NCBI RefSeq assembly: GCF_003182355.1
Contig: NZ_QGTW01000003.1
Location: forward strand, 385,273-441,570
DNA from: Cytobacillus oceanisediminis
Lineage (GTDB): Bacteria; Bacillota; Bacilli; Bacillales; Cytobacillaceae
Direction of reading: 5' to 3'
Length of the DNA: 56,298 nucleotides
Positions 27,589 to 34,862 of the stretch are shown piece after piece. The notes under the pieces were generated by a model. The model was not told the origin of the DNA. It saw only the letters and a list, made by a program, of their open reading frames with translations, and searched no databases. The first letter of the stretch is position 1. Each line of letters starts with the position of its first letter. The position numbers and the translations under genes are program-made.

Positions 27589-27889
27589 TATCATGCACCC
27601 ACCTGCTGTATTCCGATTCCTTAATATAACCAAGGGCAATCCCCTTTGTTATTACCTCCTTTAGCGTTCGGTATTTAACCTCATTTGCCTCTCCTCTGGC
27701 CTCTTTTATGGAAGCATTAAGTGCTCTTCCAGCAAGAAGTTCAAATACACTTGCCCTTTTCCACCTGCTATACCCATAACAATAAGAAGAACATTCCTCC
27801 TCACAATATGGGCAAGTAAGTTCTACAAGCCGCTGCGCTGTTACTGCCACAAGAGTCTGTTCAATTTCAAGCATATTTACACCAAACTC
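27575..27889 (-). pseudogene. comGA: comGA, C-terminal fragment (5' part lost to island insertion)
   Basis: About 104 codons remain of the ~350-residue traffic ATPase that powers the competence pseudopilus. The surviving part (EIEQTLVAVTAQRLVELTCPYC, RASVFELLAG, YRTLKEVITKGIALGYI) is the C-terminus; Walker A, Walker B and the rest are missing. The open frame continues to an ATG at 27943, but the first 18 codons do not resemble ComGA. The 5' part is nowhere else in the window. DNA uptake should be abolished unless another copy exists. Confidence 0.9.
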
Positions 27890-28212
27890 GGTGTAATCGT
27901 TCCCAAACCATGAGATATAAATCCTTTCAAACCCTTGATACAACTACCCCAAAATTCACTGGCTGTAAGACATAAGTTCTAATAACTGAGATAGCAAAAA
28001 AAATGGTCACAAACAGTGAGACTGGACGTTTTCGCCCTAAATCAATGTTCATGAACGATGATAAAAAATTCTTAAATTATTCGTTTTCAATCAATTTTAT
28101 TCCTCTGTTATCTTACCTCATAGCACTTTCACATTCATGTATATAAATTTGAGCCGAAAAATTCCATGTTTGAGATTTACCATTTTATTGATTAGCACTA
28201 ATAACCTATAAT

Positions 28213-28231
28213 ATTAGATATTAAATCTAAT
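28213..28231. promoter_or_regulatory. Palindrome upstream of the first cargo gene
   Basis: ATTAGAT, 5 bases, ATCTAAT: a perfect 7-bp inverted repeat right after a TATAAT at 28207-28212 and 15 bases before the start codon. This is a plausible repressor site. The stretch 27890-28206 holds no gene. Confidence 0.45.
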
Positions 28232-28245
28232 CGAGGTGTAACATC

Positions 28246-28572
28246 ATGGCAAATACCAGGAAAGAATATCTATTTAAAGTATATGTAGGAACAAATCGAG
28301 AAAGTTATTTTTTTTACCTTATTGAGAATCATCTTTGGGAGAATGATATTCCATTGTCTTTGTTTGAAGATGCGATTGTCGAAGCAAATAGATTCATTGA
28401 TTTCTATTATATCGATAATAAAGTTATTCCTTACAGATTAAAAAATGCAAACCGTCATTGTACAGCAGAAAATAAAGCCTCCATCAGGAAATTTGATATA
28501 AAAGATGCACCAATATTAAAGAAAGATCTTCTAATTAAAACAGGCGCATTTACATTAGAATATTTAATCTAA
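28246..28572 (+). CDS. Unrecognised protein, 108 residues
   Basis: Start ATG preceded by GAGGTG. The protein is soluble, rich in Tyr, Phe, Asn and Glu, with segments EYLFKVYVGTNRESYFFYL and FEDAIVEANRFIDFYYID. No family recognised. It is the first gene inside the island from the comGA side and overlaps the convergent gene after it by 9 bases at the 3' ends. Confidence 0.6.
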   Translation: MANTRKEYLFKVYVGTNRESYFFYLIENHLWENDIPLSLFEDAIVEANRFIDFYYIDNKVIPYRLKNANRHCTAENKASIRKFDIKDAPILKKDLLIKTGAFTLEYLI

Positions 28573-28854
28573 ATCTTTATTAAGCAATTTATCAACAATT
28601 TCGAGTAACATGGCATACCTTTCAAAAAAGCATATGTAGTGATAAAATAATGATCCATACTGTATATATGAAGCATCCCCCTTCCTCTTATAGGCTATCT
28701 TCATTAATTTATTATCAACAGCAATCGATATTGTAACCGTATCGGTCACGATCTTCAAACAGTATGAATCTCCAACCTTCTGAAATCCTTCAGACAACAA
28801 CAGACTTTCTATGCTGTAATGACCTGCATTGGATAAACTTTTAATTAGACTCAT
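28564..28854 (-). CDS. Unrecognised protein, 96 residues
   Basis: A 96-residue frame starting MSLIKSLSNAGHYSIES, with AGAGGTGATG-like ribosome site. Alternating polar and hydrophobic residues in the middle (CLKIVTDTVTISIAVDNKLMKIAYKRKG) suggest beta structure. No family recognised. Convergent with the preceding gene. Confidence 0.5.
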   Translation of the reverse strand: MSLIKSLSNAGHYSIESLLLSEGFQKVGDSYCLKIVTDTVTISIAVDNKLMKIAYKRKGDASYIQYGSLFYHYICFFERYAMLLEIVDKLLNKDLD

Positions 28855-28968
28855 TTCATCACCTCTTCAATGGGTTTCATTACGTACGGGTTATTACCTT
28901 CTTTCCTTTTCCAAAATGAATAATAAAAAAAGAAAAATAACCCTTTGTCTAATGATGGGGGGAGATTT

Positions 28969-29211
28969 ATGATGAATACAAACAAATACATCCGCATTTA
29001 TGAAGAAGAAAATAACAGATGCATCTCAAAATTGCTAAAAGAAATAGAAATGTTCCATAACATTTATAACCACGAAACAACATTGAATATGATTAGGCTG
29101 TTTCGGGTGATAAAAGAAAGCTCTTCACAGACCAAATCCTTTCTGGCTGATTATGTATCCCTTGAAGATGCCCGCTTAGCGAACATCATAAGAGAAGCTG
29201 TAACCCTTTAG
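28969..29211 (+). CDS. Unrecognised helical protein, 80 residues
   Basis: The ATG at 28969 is chosen because GGGGGGAG lies 5 bases upstream; the frame is open 24 bases further. The product is small, charged and mostly helical (KYIRIYEEENNRCISKLLKEI). No family recognised. Lies 92 bases ahead of the next plus-strand gene. Confidence 0.5.
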   Translation: MMNTNKYIRIYEEENNRCISKLLKEIEMFHNIYNHETTLNMIRLFRVIKESSSQTKSFLADYVSLEDARLANIIREAVTL

Positions 29212-29302
29212 TTCCGTAACATTTTTTCAAAAAATTATGAAATGCTCATAAAATAATTGATATAATGACAATATACAAAGAATGGAAAGTAGGTTATAGA
29301 TC

Positions 29303-30340
29303 TTGGGGGAAATGGTAAATAAAAAAGCACTAGAAAACTTAGAAGCGGCATCTGACAAGTTTGATCCATACATAAAATCCATCAGAGAGTCTATACCAAA
29401 AGTCGCTGATGATGATATCCATTTTGATCATGATTTGAATAAGAAAAAATGGAAGAAGGCTTACGGCATTGGTAAGGAAGTATTCAGCTGGAGAGCACTT
29501 ATTATTTTACCTGTAACGGGTTTTATTGGGTGGTGTTTCTTTTACGATATTACGCTTGGATTCATCACCTTATCGATGGTGCTCACAGTTTTGGTGCTGT
29601 TTTTAACAAATTATGCATTAAAAATAAAAACACTTTTTGATATGACTGATGAAAGTAAGAAAGATTTTTTTCATTTCCGTGCCTATGCTAATCACCGACG
29701 GGAATATGAAGTGTTTTCTCCCTATTTAATTAACGGAAATGGTTTTCGGTTCAAACAAGCGTTTGAGCTACTTAAAGAATGGGACAAGGATATTGAAAAG
29801 AAAGACGAAATGATTTTAAAATTAGAAAAAGATCTTAAAAAGATGGCGAATGACTCTGTAAAATTACCTGCTGAAGCAGAACAAGAAATAGAGTTTGTAA
29901 ACTCCTTGTCTGAAAAGTTATTGGACAAGATTCGACGAAAAACAGAAGGCACATTGTCCATTAGTGCGATGGAGCTAGCAGGAAAATATGCAATTTATCG
30001 ATTAGAAGAAGATCAGCTCATCTTAGAGCACCCTTCCGCAGGAAGTAAGAACATTCCTAAAACAGTGGATTTAAATGATAAAGGATTGAGAAGCCGTTCT
30101 TTCATCAAGATTTTAGAGTCAAGCTATGATTGGGAAACGGACAGCAATTCAACTATTTCGTTTGTGGTGGAATTGAATGGAATCAATTATGTCTATACTG
30201 TGGTTGTGAATGAACGGAATAAACATGCATTGAATCCTCAAACATCTTCAGGTAAAATGAATATAGATAGACTTGCGGATGTAGTTTCAACAGCCTTTAT
30301 ATTGTACGGGTATAACACAAGTAAAAAGAAAAGGGGCTGA
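29303..30340 (+). CDS. Unrecognised membrane protein with coiled coil, 345 residues
   Basis: Layout: a charged N-terminal region (1-65), two membrane helices (about 66-85 and 88-106), a helical region with a coiled coil (about 165-195, DIEKKDEMILKLEKDLKKM), then a mixed alpha/beta C-terminal domain (220-340) with VVELNGINYVYTVVVNERN. The start may be TTG 29303 or ATG 29312; neither has a clean ribosome site. No family recognised. It precedes a 54-residue gene in what looks like a two-gene unit. Confidence 0.6.
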   Translation: MGEMVNKKALENLEAASDKFDPYIKSIRESIPKVADDDIHFDHDLNKKKWKKAYGIGKEVFSWRALIILPVTGFIGWCFFYDITLGFITLSMVLTVLVLFLTNYALKIKTLFDMTDESKKDFFHFRAYANHRREYEVFSPYLINGNGFRFKQAFELLKEWDKDIEKKDEMILKLEKDLKKMANDSVKLPAEAEQEIEFVNSLSEKLLDKIRRKTEGTLSISAMELAGKYAIYRLEEDQLILEHPSAGSKNIPKTVDLNDKGLRSRSFIKILESSYDWETDSNSTISFVVELNGINYVYTVVVNERNKHALNPQTSSGKMNIDRLADVVSTAFILYGYNTSKKKRG

Positions 30341-30345
30341 TTCGT

Positions 30346-30510
30346 ATGGGTCGTGTAGTAGTTAAGGTCAGCGGACGCAAAAAACGGACTGAAAATAGCG
30401 GAAAAACTATCAGTACTTTTGAAAAAATCCGCCGCGATAGACAGGAAGAAAATCGAAAATTATTAGAACAATACAACAAAGAAATCAAAAAAGTCGTAAA
30501 CACTCGATAA
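30346..30510 (+). CDS. Small basic protein, 54 residues, unrecognised
   Basis: ATG at 30346 preceded by AAAAGGGG; the gene starts 5 bases after the preceding stop. The product starts MGRVVVKVSGRKKR and is strongly basic and helical (EKIRRDRQEENRKLLEQYNKEIKK). It is followed by a terminator, so the two genes end a common transcript. Nucleic-acid contact is possible but unproven. Confidence 0.55.
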   Translation: MGRVVVKVSGRKKRTENSGKTISTFEKIRRDRQEENRKLLEQYNKEIKKVVNTR

Positions 30511-30522
30511 ATATAACAGATA

Positions 30523-30559
30523 AAAAGACGAAGGACTACGTTCTCCCTTCGTCTTTTTT
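30523..30559. terminator. Bidirectional intrinsic terminator
   Basis: AAAAAGACGAAGG and CCTTCGTCTTTTT form a 13-bp stem around a short loop with A and T runs on both sides. It overlaps the final codons of the minus-strand gene at 30536. Confidence 0.85.
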
Positions 30560-30721
30560 CATGTACTTATTTTCCATGTATTCCAAATGCTCTTTTAAGT
30601 CGTCCAAGTCCTTAAATAGATTAGCAAATCCCTCATTAAGCTTCGTTATTTCTTGTTGTACATATGAAGGTTCGCCATAATTGCCTCTTTTTTTTCTTAA
30701 GTGTAATGGGTAGACTCTCAC
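30536..30721 (-). CDS. Small charged protein, 61 residues, unrecognised
   Basis: GTG start at 30721 with AAGGGGAG upstream. The product is basic at the N-terminus and helical with acidic and lysine-rich C-terminal part (LFKDLDDLKEHLEYMENKYMKK). No family recognised. Its last codons lie in the terminator stem. Confidence 0.45.
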   Translation of the reverse strand: MRVYPLHLRKKRGNYGEPSYVQQEITKLNEGFANLFKDLDDLKEHLEYMENKYMKKDEGRT

Positions 30722-31531
30722 CTTAAACTCCCCTTCTACGTATCCATTTGTATTATGTTTACCCTCCTCTCTAACATAATATGTTACTTTTTGAAAATAT
30801 CCTTTGCTTTTGATTCATCATGTCCATTAAAAAATGTCTACCAGAAAATAAAGGACATAATAGCTTAGAGGCAAATGATTCAAAGCTGCTTTTCAATTCC
30901 TTCTTCCTTTAAACTTTCCCCTCCTTTTATTATTGAAATAATTCTAATCTCCTTTCTCAAGAGGTTTCACTATTTATTCTGGGAAAAACAAAGGATTTAA
31001 CCCACTTCCAGTTACCCTGTACATCCATTGTCACCTCTCCCGTTTTTAGGATATTAAAAAACACGGTTGGAGCTCCATCCGTGTGTATGCTTTAACTCAG
31101 TTCTCAACTTTGAATTCCATCCAATCACGCAAGCCATCATTACGATTGAATGCTAAAGATGTTCTATTGAAGTATATCGTTCCCATTTTGGAAGAAGCTT
31201 TAGAAAAAATAGTCGAGACTCATATTCTTGATTCTCTTCTAAAAGATTTAAATAGCATTGTTGGAATTTCCTCTGCAACTTGTATAGAAGGTGGCTGACA
31301 ACTTCCATCCAAAAAGGAGTAGGTTACTCCTTATATTTTGGGTCAAATATACATAGAAGAGAGAGGAATGTTTAATTCTCTTGTTCCACACACCTACCCC
31401 TATTAATTCAAAAAAAAAGCTGCCCGTATTGGTAATTAGTTCTTTTGCTCTTGGATCAGTAGTGCAACAATGACCTTAAAAAGCTGGAGGAGTTACCGAA
31501 AATAGTATATAGCATTTTTATTGAAATGTTT
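30722..31531. other. Gene-poor stretch with decayed sequence
   Basis: About 800 bases without a supported gene. A 71-codon plus frame at 31083-31298 (ending SATCIEGG) has no ribosome site and no recognisable family. Contains the palindrome at 31061. Likely a site of past insertion and deletion inside the island. Confidence 0.45.
31061..31084. repeat. 24-base near-perfect palindrome
   Basis: ACACGG, TT, GGAGCTCC, AT, CCGTGT: the outer and inner arms are perfectly symmetrical, only the two joining bases differ. No T run follows it directly, so it is more like a protein site or a recombination end than a terminator. Confidence 0.5.
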
Positions 31532-31741
31532 TTACCATTCATACTTCAAATATGCTGGTATTTTGATCCTATCACCCGTTAATAATATGTATTCTTCACC
31601 ATCTAAAAACACCTTAATTTTCCCCTCTAATACAAAAGTAACCTCTTCTCCATTATGTTCCACAAGTTTATCCGACGAAGATTTATTTGGAGGAACCTTC
31701 ATAATCGCAGATGCCAGTGTTCCCGTAAAAACGTACTCCAT
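31532..31741 (-). pseudogene. Cupin domain fragment, probably from an XRE-cupin regulator
   Basis: A 69-residue frame with a cupin core: PPNKSSSDKLVEHNGEEVTFVLEGKIKVFLDGEEYILLTGDRIKIPA. This resembles the C-terminal cupin of XRE-cupin transcription regulators, but no helix-turn-helix part precedes it and the last cupin strands are missing. Probably a remnant. Confidence 0.55.
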
Positions 31742-31816
31742 TGATACCAGTTTTTTTCATAAAAAAACTTCATTACCTTAAAAGGAATTACAGATGATGA
31801 AACGTTGGAAATTTAA

Positions 31817-31847
31817 AAAGCCGATGTCTAAAATAGTCATCGGCTTT
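31817..31847. terminator. Bidirectional terminator after ktrB
   Basis: AAAGCCGATG and CATCGGCTTT form a perfect 10-bp stem with an 11-base loop. It can end the minus-strand ktrAB message, though only a short T run follows on that strand. Confidence 0.75.
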
Positions 31848-31880
31848 CAAATTTTAATATTGGAATAAAATAAGCAAGGC

Positions 31881-33203
31881 TTACCCAGTTAAGATATCTT
31901 CATTAGGATATTTAATTTTTGCCTTCTCGGGATGGGCTAGGGAAAATGCTAACGTCAGCGGCCCAAGTTTTCCAATGAACATAATAAAAACAACGACAAC
32001 TTTTCCGATAAATGTAAGTGATCCTGTTAGCCCCATGGATAATCCCACCGTACCAAAAGCTGAAATTACTTCAAAAACGACCATAATAAATGGAGCATCT
32101 TCTGTAATATTTAAAATAAATATAGCTGCACAAATAAAAAAGAGTCCAATGGTTGAAATCGCTAATGATCTTAAAACAACAGTTAAACTAATGGATCTCT
32201 TACCTAATACTGTATGTTCTTTTCCTTTTAGGAAAGTTAAAACTGAGAATAAGATAACCAAAAATGTGGTTAACTTGATTCCTCCTCCAGTTGACGCACT
32301 CCCAGCGCCTATAAACATTAATAATAGCATCAAAAAGATGGTTGCATCATGTAGTCCAGCAATATCTAAGGAATTAAAACCAGCCGTTCTAGGGGTAACC
32401 GCCTGGAAATAAGATGCCCAAACTTTATCACCGAGGGAATTCAAACTGCCTAATGTATTAGGATTGTTATATTCTAAAGAAAAAATTATGAACATCGCTA
32501 CAATATTGATGACAAAAGTTCCTACAATCATCATTTTCGAGTGGAGGCTCATCTTTTTGAATTCTTTTTTATGCCATAAATCTGATAATACGGTAAAACC
32601 AATTCCCCCTATAATAAAGAGGAAAGTTATGACGATATTTATTACAGGATCACCAACATATCCCATCAAACTATCCGACCATAGAGCAAACCCTGCATTA
32701 TTAAAAGCAGAAATCGAATGAAAAAAGCTATAATAAAGTCCTTTCCCCCATCCCATTTCTGGCACCCATCTAATGGATAAAAACAGCATGGCAATTAATT
32801 CAATTGTAATAGAGAAGATAAACAAGTTTTTTACTAGTTGAATGACTCCCCCCAAAGAAGTTTGATTTAAAGCCTGCTGTACAAGCAATCGCTCTTTGAT
32901 TCCAATTTTTTTGCCAAGCATCATATAGATAAGAACAGCAAATGACATGATACCTAAACCGCCCATTTGAATTAAGGATGCGATGACAATTTCACCAAAT
33001 AAAGTGTAAGCTGTTTCAGTATCCACAACAACAAGTCCTGTAACTGTCATAGCGGATGTAGCTGTGAACAAAGCGTCAATCCAGCTAACTGATTCCGTTG
33101 TTGAAAAAGGCAACTTAAGCATAAGAGTACCGACTAAGATACAAACGGTAAAGACCACTATTAACAGTTGAGAGGGATTAAGTTTGATAATACGATATTT
33201 CAC
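31881..33203 (-). CDS. ktrB: Potassium uptake channel subunit KtrB (TrkH family)
   Basis: A 440-residue TrkH/KtrB membrane protein that conducts potassium. The four filter loops carry their glycines: SAMTVTGLV, SAFNNAGFAL, TPRTAGFNS and SAFGTVGLS. The gating-loop stretch GAGSASTGGGIK is also present. It lies 2 bases downstream of ktrA, with which it forms a KtrAB transporter. The gene is inside the island between unknown cargo and an ABC-3C operon, so it is probably a second or replaced copy. Confidence 0.95.
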   Translation of the reverse strand: MKYRIIKLNPSQLLIVVFTVCILVGTLMLKLPFSTTESVSWIDALFTATSAMTVTGLVVVDTETAYTLFGEIVIASLIQMGGLGIMSFAVLIYMMLGKKIGIKERLLVQQALNQTSLGGVIQLVKNLFIFSITIELIAMLFLSIRWVPEMGWGKGLYYSFFHSISAFNNAGFALWSDSLMGYVGDPVINIVITFLFIIGGIGFTVLSDLWHKKEFKKMSLHSKMMIVGTFVINIVAMFIIFSLEYNNPNTLGSLNSLGDKVWASYFQAVTPRTAGFNSLDIAGLHDATIFLMLLLMFIGAGSASTGGGIKLTTFLVILFSVLTFLKGKEHTVLGKRSISLTVVLRSLAISTIGLFFICAAIFILNITEDAPFIMVVFEVISAFGTVGLSMGLTGSLTFIGKVVVVFIMFIGKLGPLTLAFSLAHPEKAKIKYPNEDILTG

Positions 33204-33205
33204 CT

Positions 33206-33862
33206 TTATACTCCTTCTTTCTCAAATCGGTTAATATCAGAATTATGCCCCATAACGATTAGGATGTCGCCCTTTAAAATGACCTCCTCTGCTGATGGAG
33301 ACACCATAATGTCTTTTCCTCTTTGTATCCCTACAATGTTGCAGCCGTATTTTGCTCTTATATCCAAATCTAATAAAGATTTGTTATGGACCTTGGCTGA
33401 AGCAACGATTTCAACCATACTGTAATCTTCTGATAGCTCGATATAATCAATAATTTTATCTGAAACGATATGATTCGCTATCCGCTTTGCCATATCTCTT
33501 TCAGGATGGATAACTCGGTCAACACCCACTTTTTCAAGAACTCTAGCGTGATAATCGTTATGCGCTTTCGCCCACACTATTGGTATTCCCATTTCTTTCA
33601 ACACCAAGGACGTCAAGATACTCGACTCGATGTTTTCACCAAAGGAAATAAAGGCATGGTCAATATTTCTAATCCCAACTTGTTTTAAAGCCTCTTCGTC
33701 AATTGCATTAATTTGTAAGGCATAAGTAACAAACTGAGAATATTGATTAACTTTTTCCTGGTCGATATCAATTGCCAAAACCTCGGCACCTAATTCATGA
33801 AACTCTTTTACCAGGCTTCCACCAAAACGTCCTAAACCAAAAACAGCATATTGCTTATTCAT
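33206..33862 (-). CDS. ktrA: Potassium uptake regulatory subunit KtrA (RCK domain)
   Basis: A 218-residue RCK protein: an N-terminal Rossmann domain with VFGLGRFGGSL and the acidic end of the second strand (AIDIDQEKV), and a C-terminal TrkA-C domain (residues about 135-218) that in KtrA/KtrC binds c-di-AMP. It forms the ring that gates KtrB. The start at 33862 follows AAGGAAGG. Expression is under the riboswitch directly upstream, so both protein and transcript may respond to c-di-AMP. Confidence 0.94.
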   Translation of the reverse strand: MNKQYAVFGLGRFGGSLVKEFHELGAEVLAIDIDQEKVNQYSQFVTYALQINAIDEEALKQVGIRNIDHAFISFGENIESSILTSLVLKEMGIPIVWAKAHNDYHARVLEKVGVDRVIHPERDMAKRIANHIVSDKIIDYIELSEDYSMVEIVASAKVHNKSLLDLDIRAKYGCNIVGIQRGKDIMVSPSAEEVILKGDILIVMGHNSDINRFEKEGV

Positions 33863-33895
33863 ATGAATTATCCTTCCTTTTCCAGAAATGCACAC

Positions 33896-34085
33896 AAAAA
33901 GACCATTCTTAATAAAAGAATGGTCAATGACATCATTAACCCTTCTCTCGGTAGCGCTTACGGAGTTAGCTGTCGGATTAGGGATTGAGAGTATCCCTTC
34001 TTAGCTTAATATGCTAAGATTCACCCCAAGATAAACTATGTTTATCAGTAATGGTTCCCCCGCTCATAAAGACTCAGCAAAAAGG
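33896..34085 (-). promoter_or_regulatory. c-di-AMP riboswitch (ydaO/yuaA class) with terminator
   Basis: On the minus strand the conserved blocks appear in order: GCGGGGGAACC, TTGGGGTGAAT, AGGGATACTCTCAATCCCT, CCGACAGCTAAC and CGTAAGCG. They are followed by a 10-bp terminator stem (GACCATTCTT/AAGAATGGTC, 33901-33925) and TTTTT. The class switches genes off when c-di-AMP is bound. B. subtilis ktrAB has the same arrangement. Confidence 0.95.
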
Positions 34086-34107
34086 TTCATATTAAAATAA
34101 TATCTAT

Positions 34108-34136
34108 AAAATACTCCTAGGATTCTGTTGTGTCAA
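34108..34136 (-). promoter_or_regulatory. Promoter of the riboswitch-ktrAB transcript
   Basis: On the minus strand TTGACA (34136-34131), 17 bases, TATTTT (34113-34108). A start near 34101 would put the aptamer about 15 bases into the transcript. Confidence 0.6.
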
Positions 34137-34222
34137 TATTATAATTAAAATAAATCTCATTGGTTTATGATCTTAGTAAATGGTTAATGATGAAAACAAA
34201 TATGTAAAGGTCGTGATAAATC

Positions 34223-34675
34223 ATGCAAAACTTTAATCACACCAAGTTTAATAACATCCTTATTATCGGCTGGAACGAGAGATCCAAAAATTTAATTGAA
34301 GTCTTAACAAAAATATATCCAGCATTAAAAGTGATGGTAATAGATCAATCATTTGAAGAGGAACCCGAATATTCATCTAGAATTCAATTTATTTCTGGCA
34401 ATTCCATGCATGATAAGATTTTAAAAAAATCTAACATCCATCACATTAATGCTGTCTTCATTACAGCAGACAGACGCTCCTCAGAAGCAACTTCAGATTC
34501 AAAATCGATTATTTCGCTTTTAGCAATAAAGTCGTTAAATCCTTCAGTTTATACTGTTATAGAAATTCTTTCGAATACTCAAATTCTAAACGCTAAAAGA
34601 GCTGGAGCTGATAAAGTGATATATACTAGTGAAATATTTGCAAATTCTGTTATAAGCAAGATAAGACGCTTATAA
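34223..34675 (+). CDS. Stand-alone RCK N-terminal (TrkA-N) domain protein
   Basis: A 150-residue Rossmann-type domain: ILIIGWNERSKNLIEVL, MVIDQS, FISGNSMHDKILKKSNI and AVFITADRRSSEATSD fit RCK-N domains of potassium channels such as YugO or MthK. No pore helices and no TrkA-C domain are present. Divergent from ktrAB. It may act as a regulatory subunit for KtrB or be a remnant of a two-domain channel gene. Confidence 0.7.
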   Translation: MQNFNHTKFNNILIIGWNERSKNLIEVLTKIYPALKVMVIDQSFEEEPEYSSRIQFISGNSMHDKILKKSNIHHINAVFITADRRSSEATSDSKSIISLLAIKSLNPSVYTVIEILSNTQILNAKRAGADKVIYTSEIFANSVISKIRRL

Positions 34676-34805
34676 GGGAATCTCAATCCCCGAGTTTCTT
34701 GGACTTCGCATACGTTACGACCGCAAGGTTACCAATTATTCTTTACGAAATCATAAAACATACAATAACAATATCCCTATTAGGCAAACACATTAATCTC
34801 AAAGC

Positions 34806-34837
34806 AAAAAAAGTACACACCTTTCATTAGTGTGTAC
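34806..34837 (-). terminator. Terminator of the ABC-3C operon
   Basis: GTACACAC and GTGTGTAC form a perfect 8-bp stem around 9 bases, and the minus strand then has a run of T. Confidence 0.8.
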
Positions 34838-34862
34838 GATTCAAATAAATAATACCCTTGTA

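Noticed and set aside
27890..28150. Search for TnsB-binding repeats and for a matching right terminal inverted repeat
   Set aside because: CAGTGAGA-like words recur but are too short and irregular; no match to the first ~18 bases was found near 49 kb or at the window end.
31083..31298. 71-codon plus frame as a gene
   Set aside because: No ribosome site, no recognisable family, lies in a decayed zone.
34674..34725. Possible second c-di-AMP riboswitch remnant (AGGGAATCTCAATCCCC and CGCATACG)
   Set aside because: Only one conserved block is convincing; the other aptamer parts are absent.
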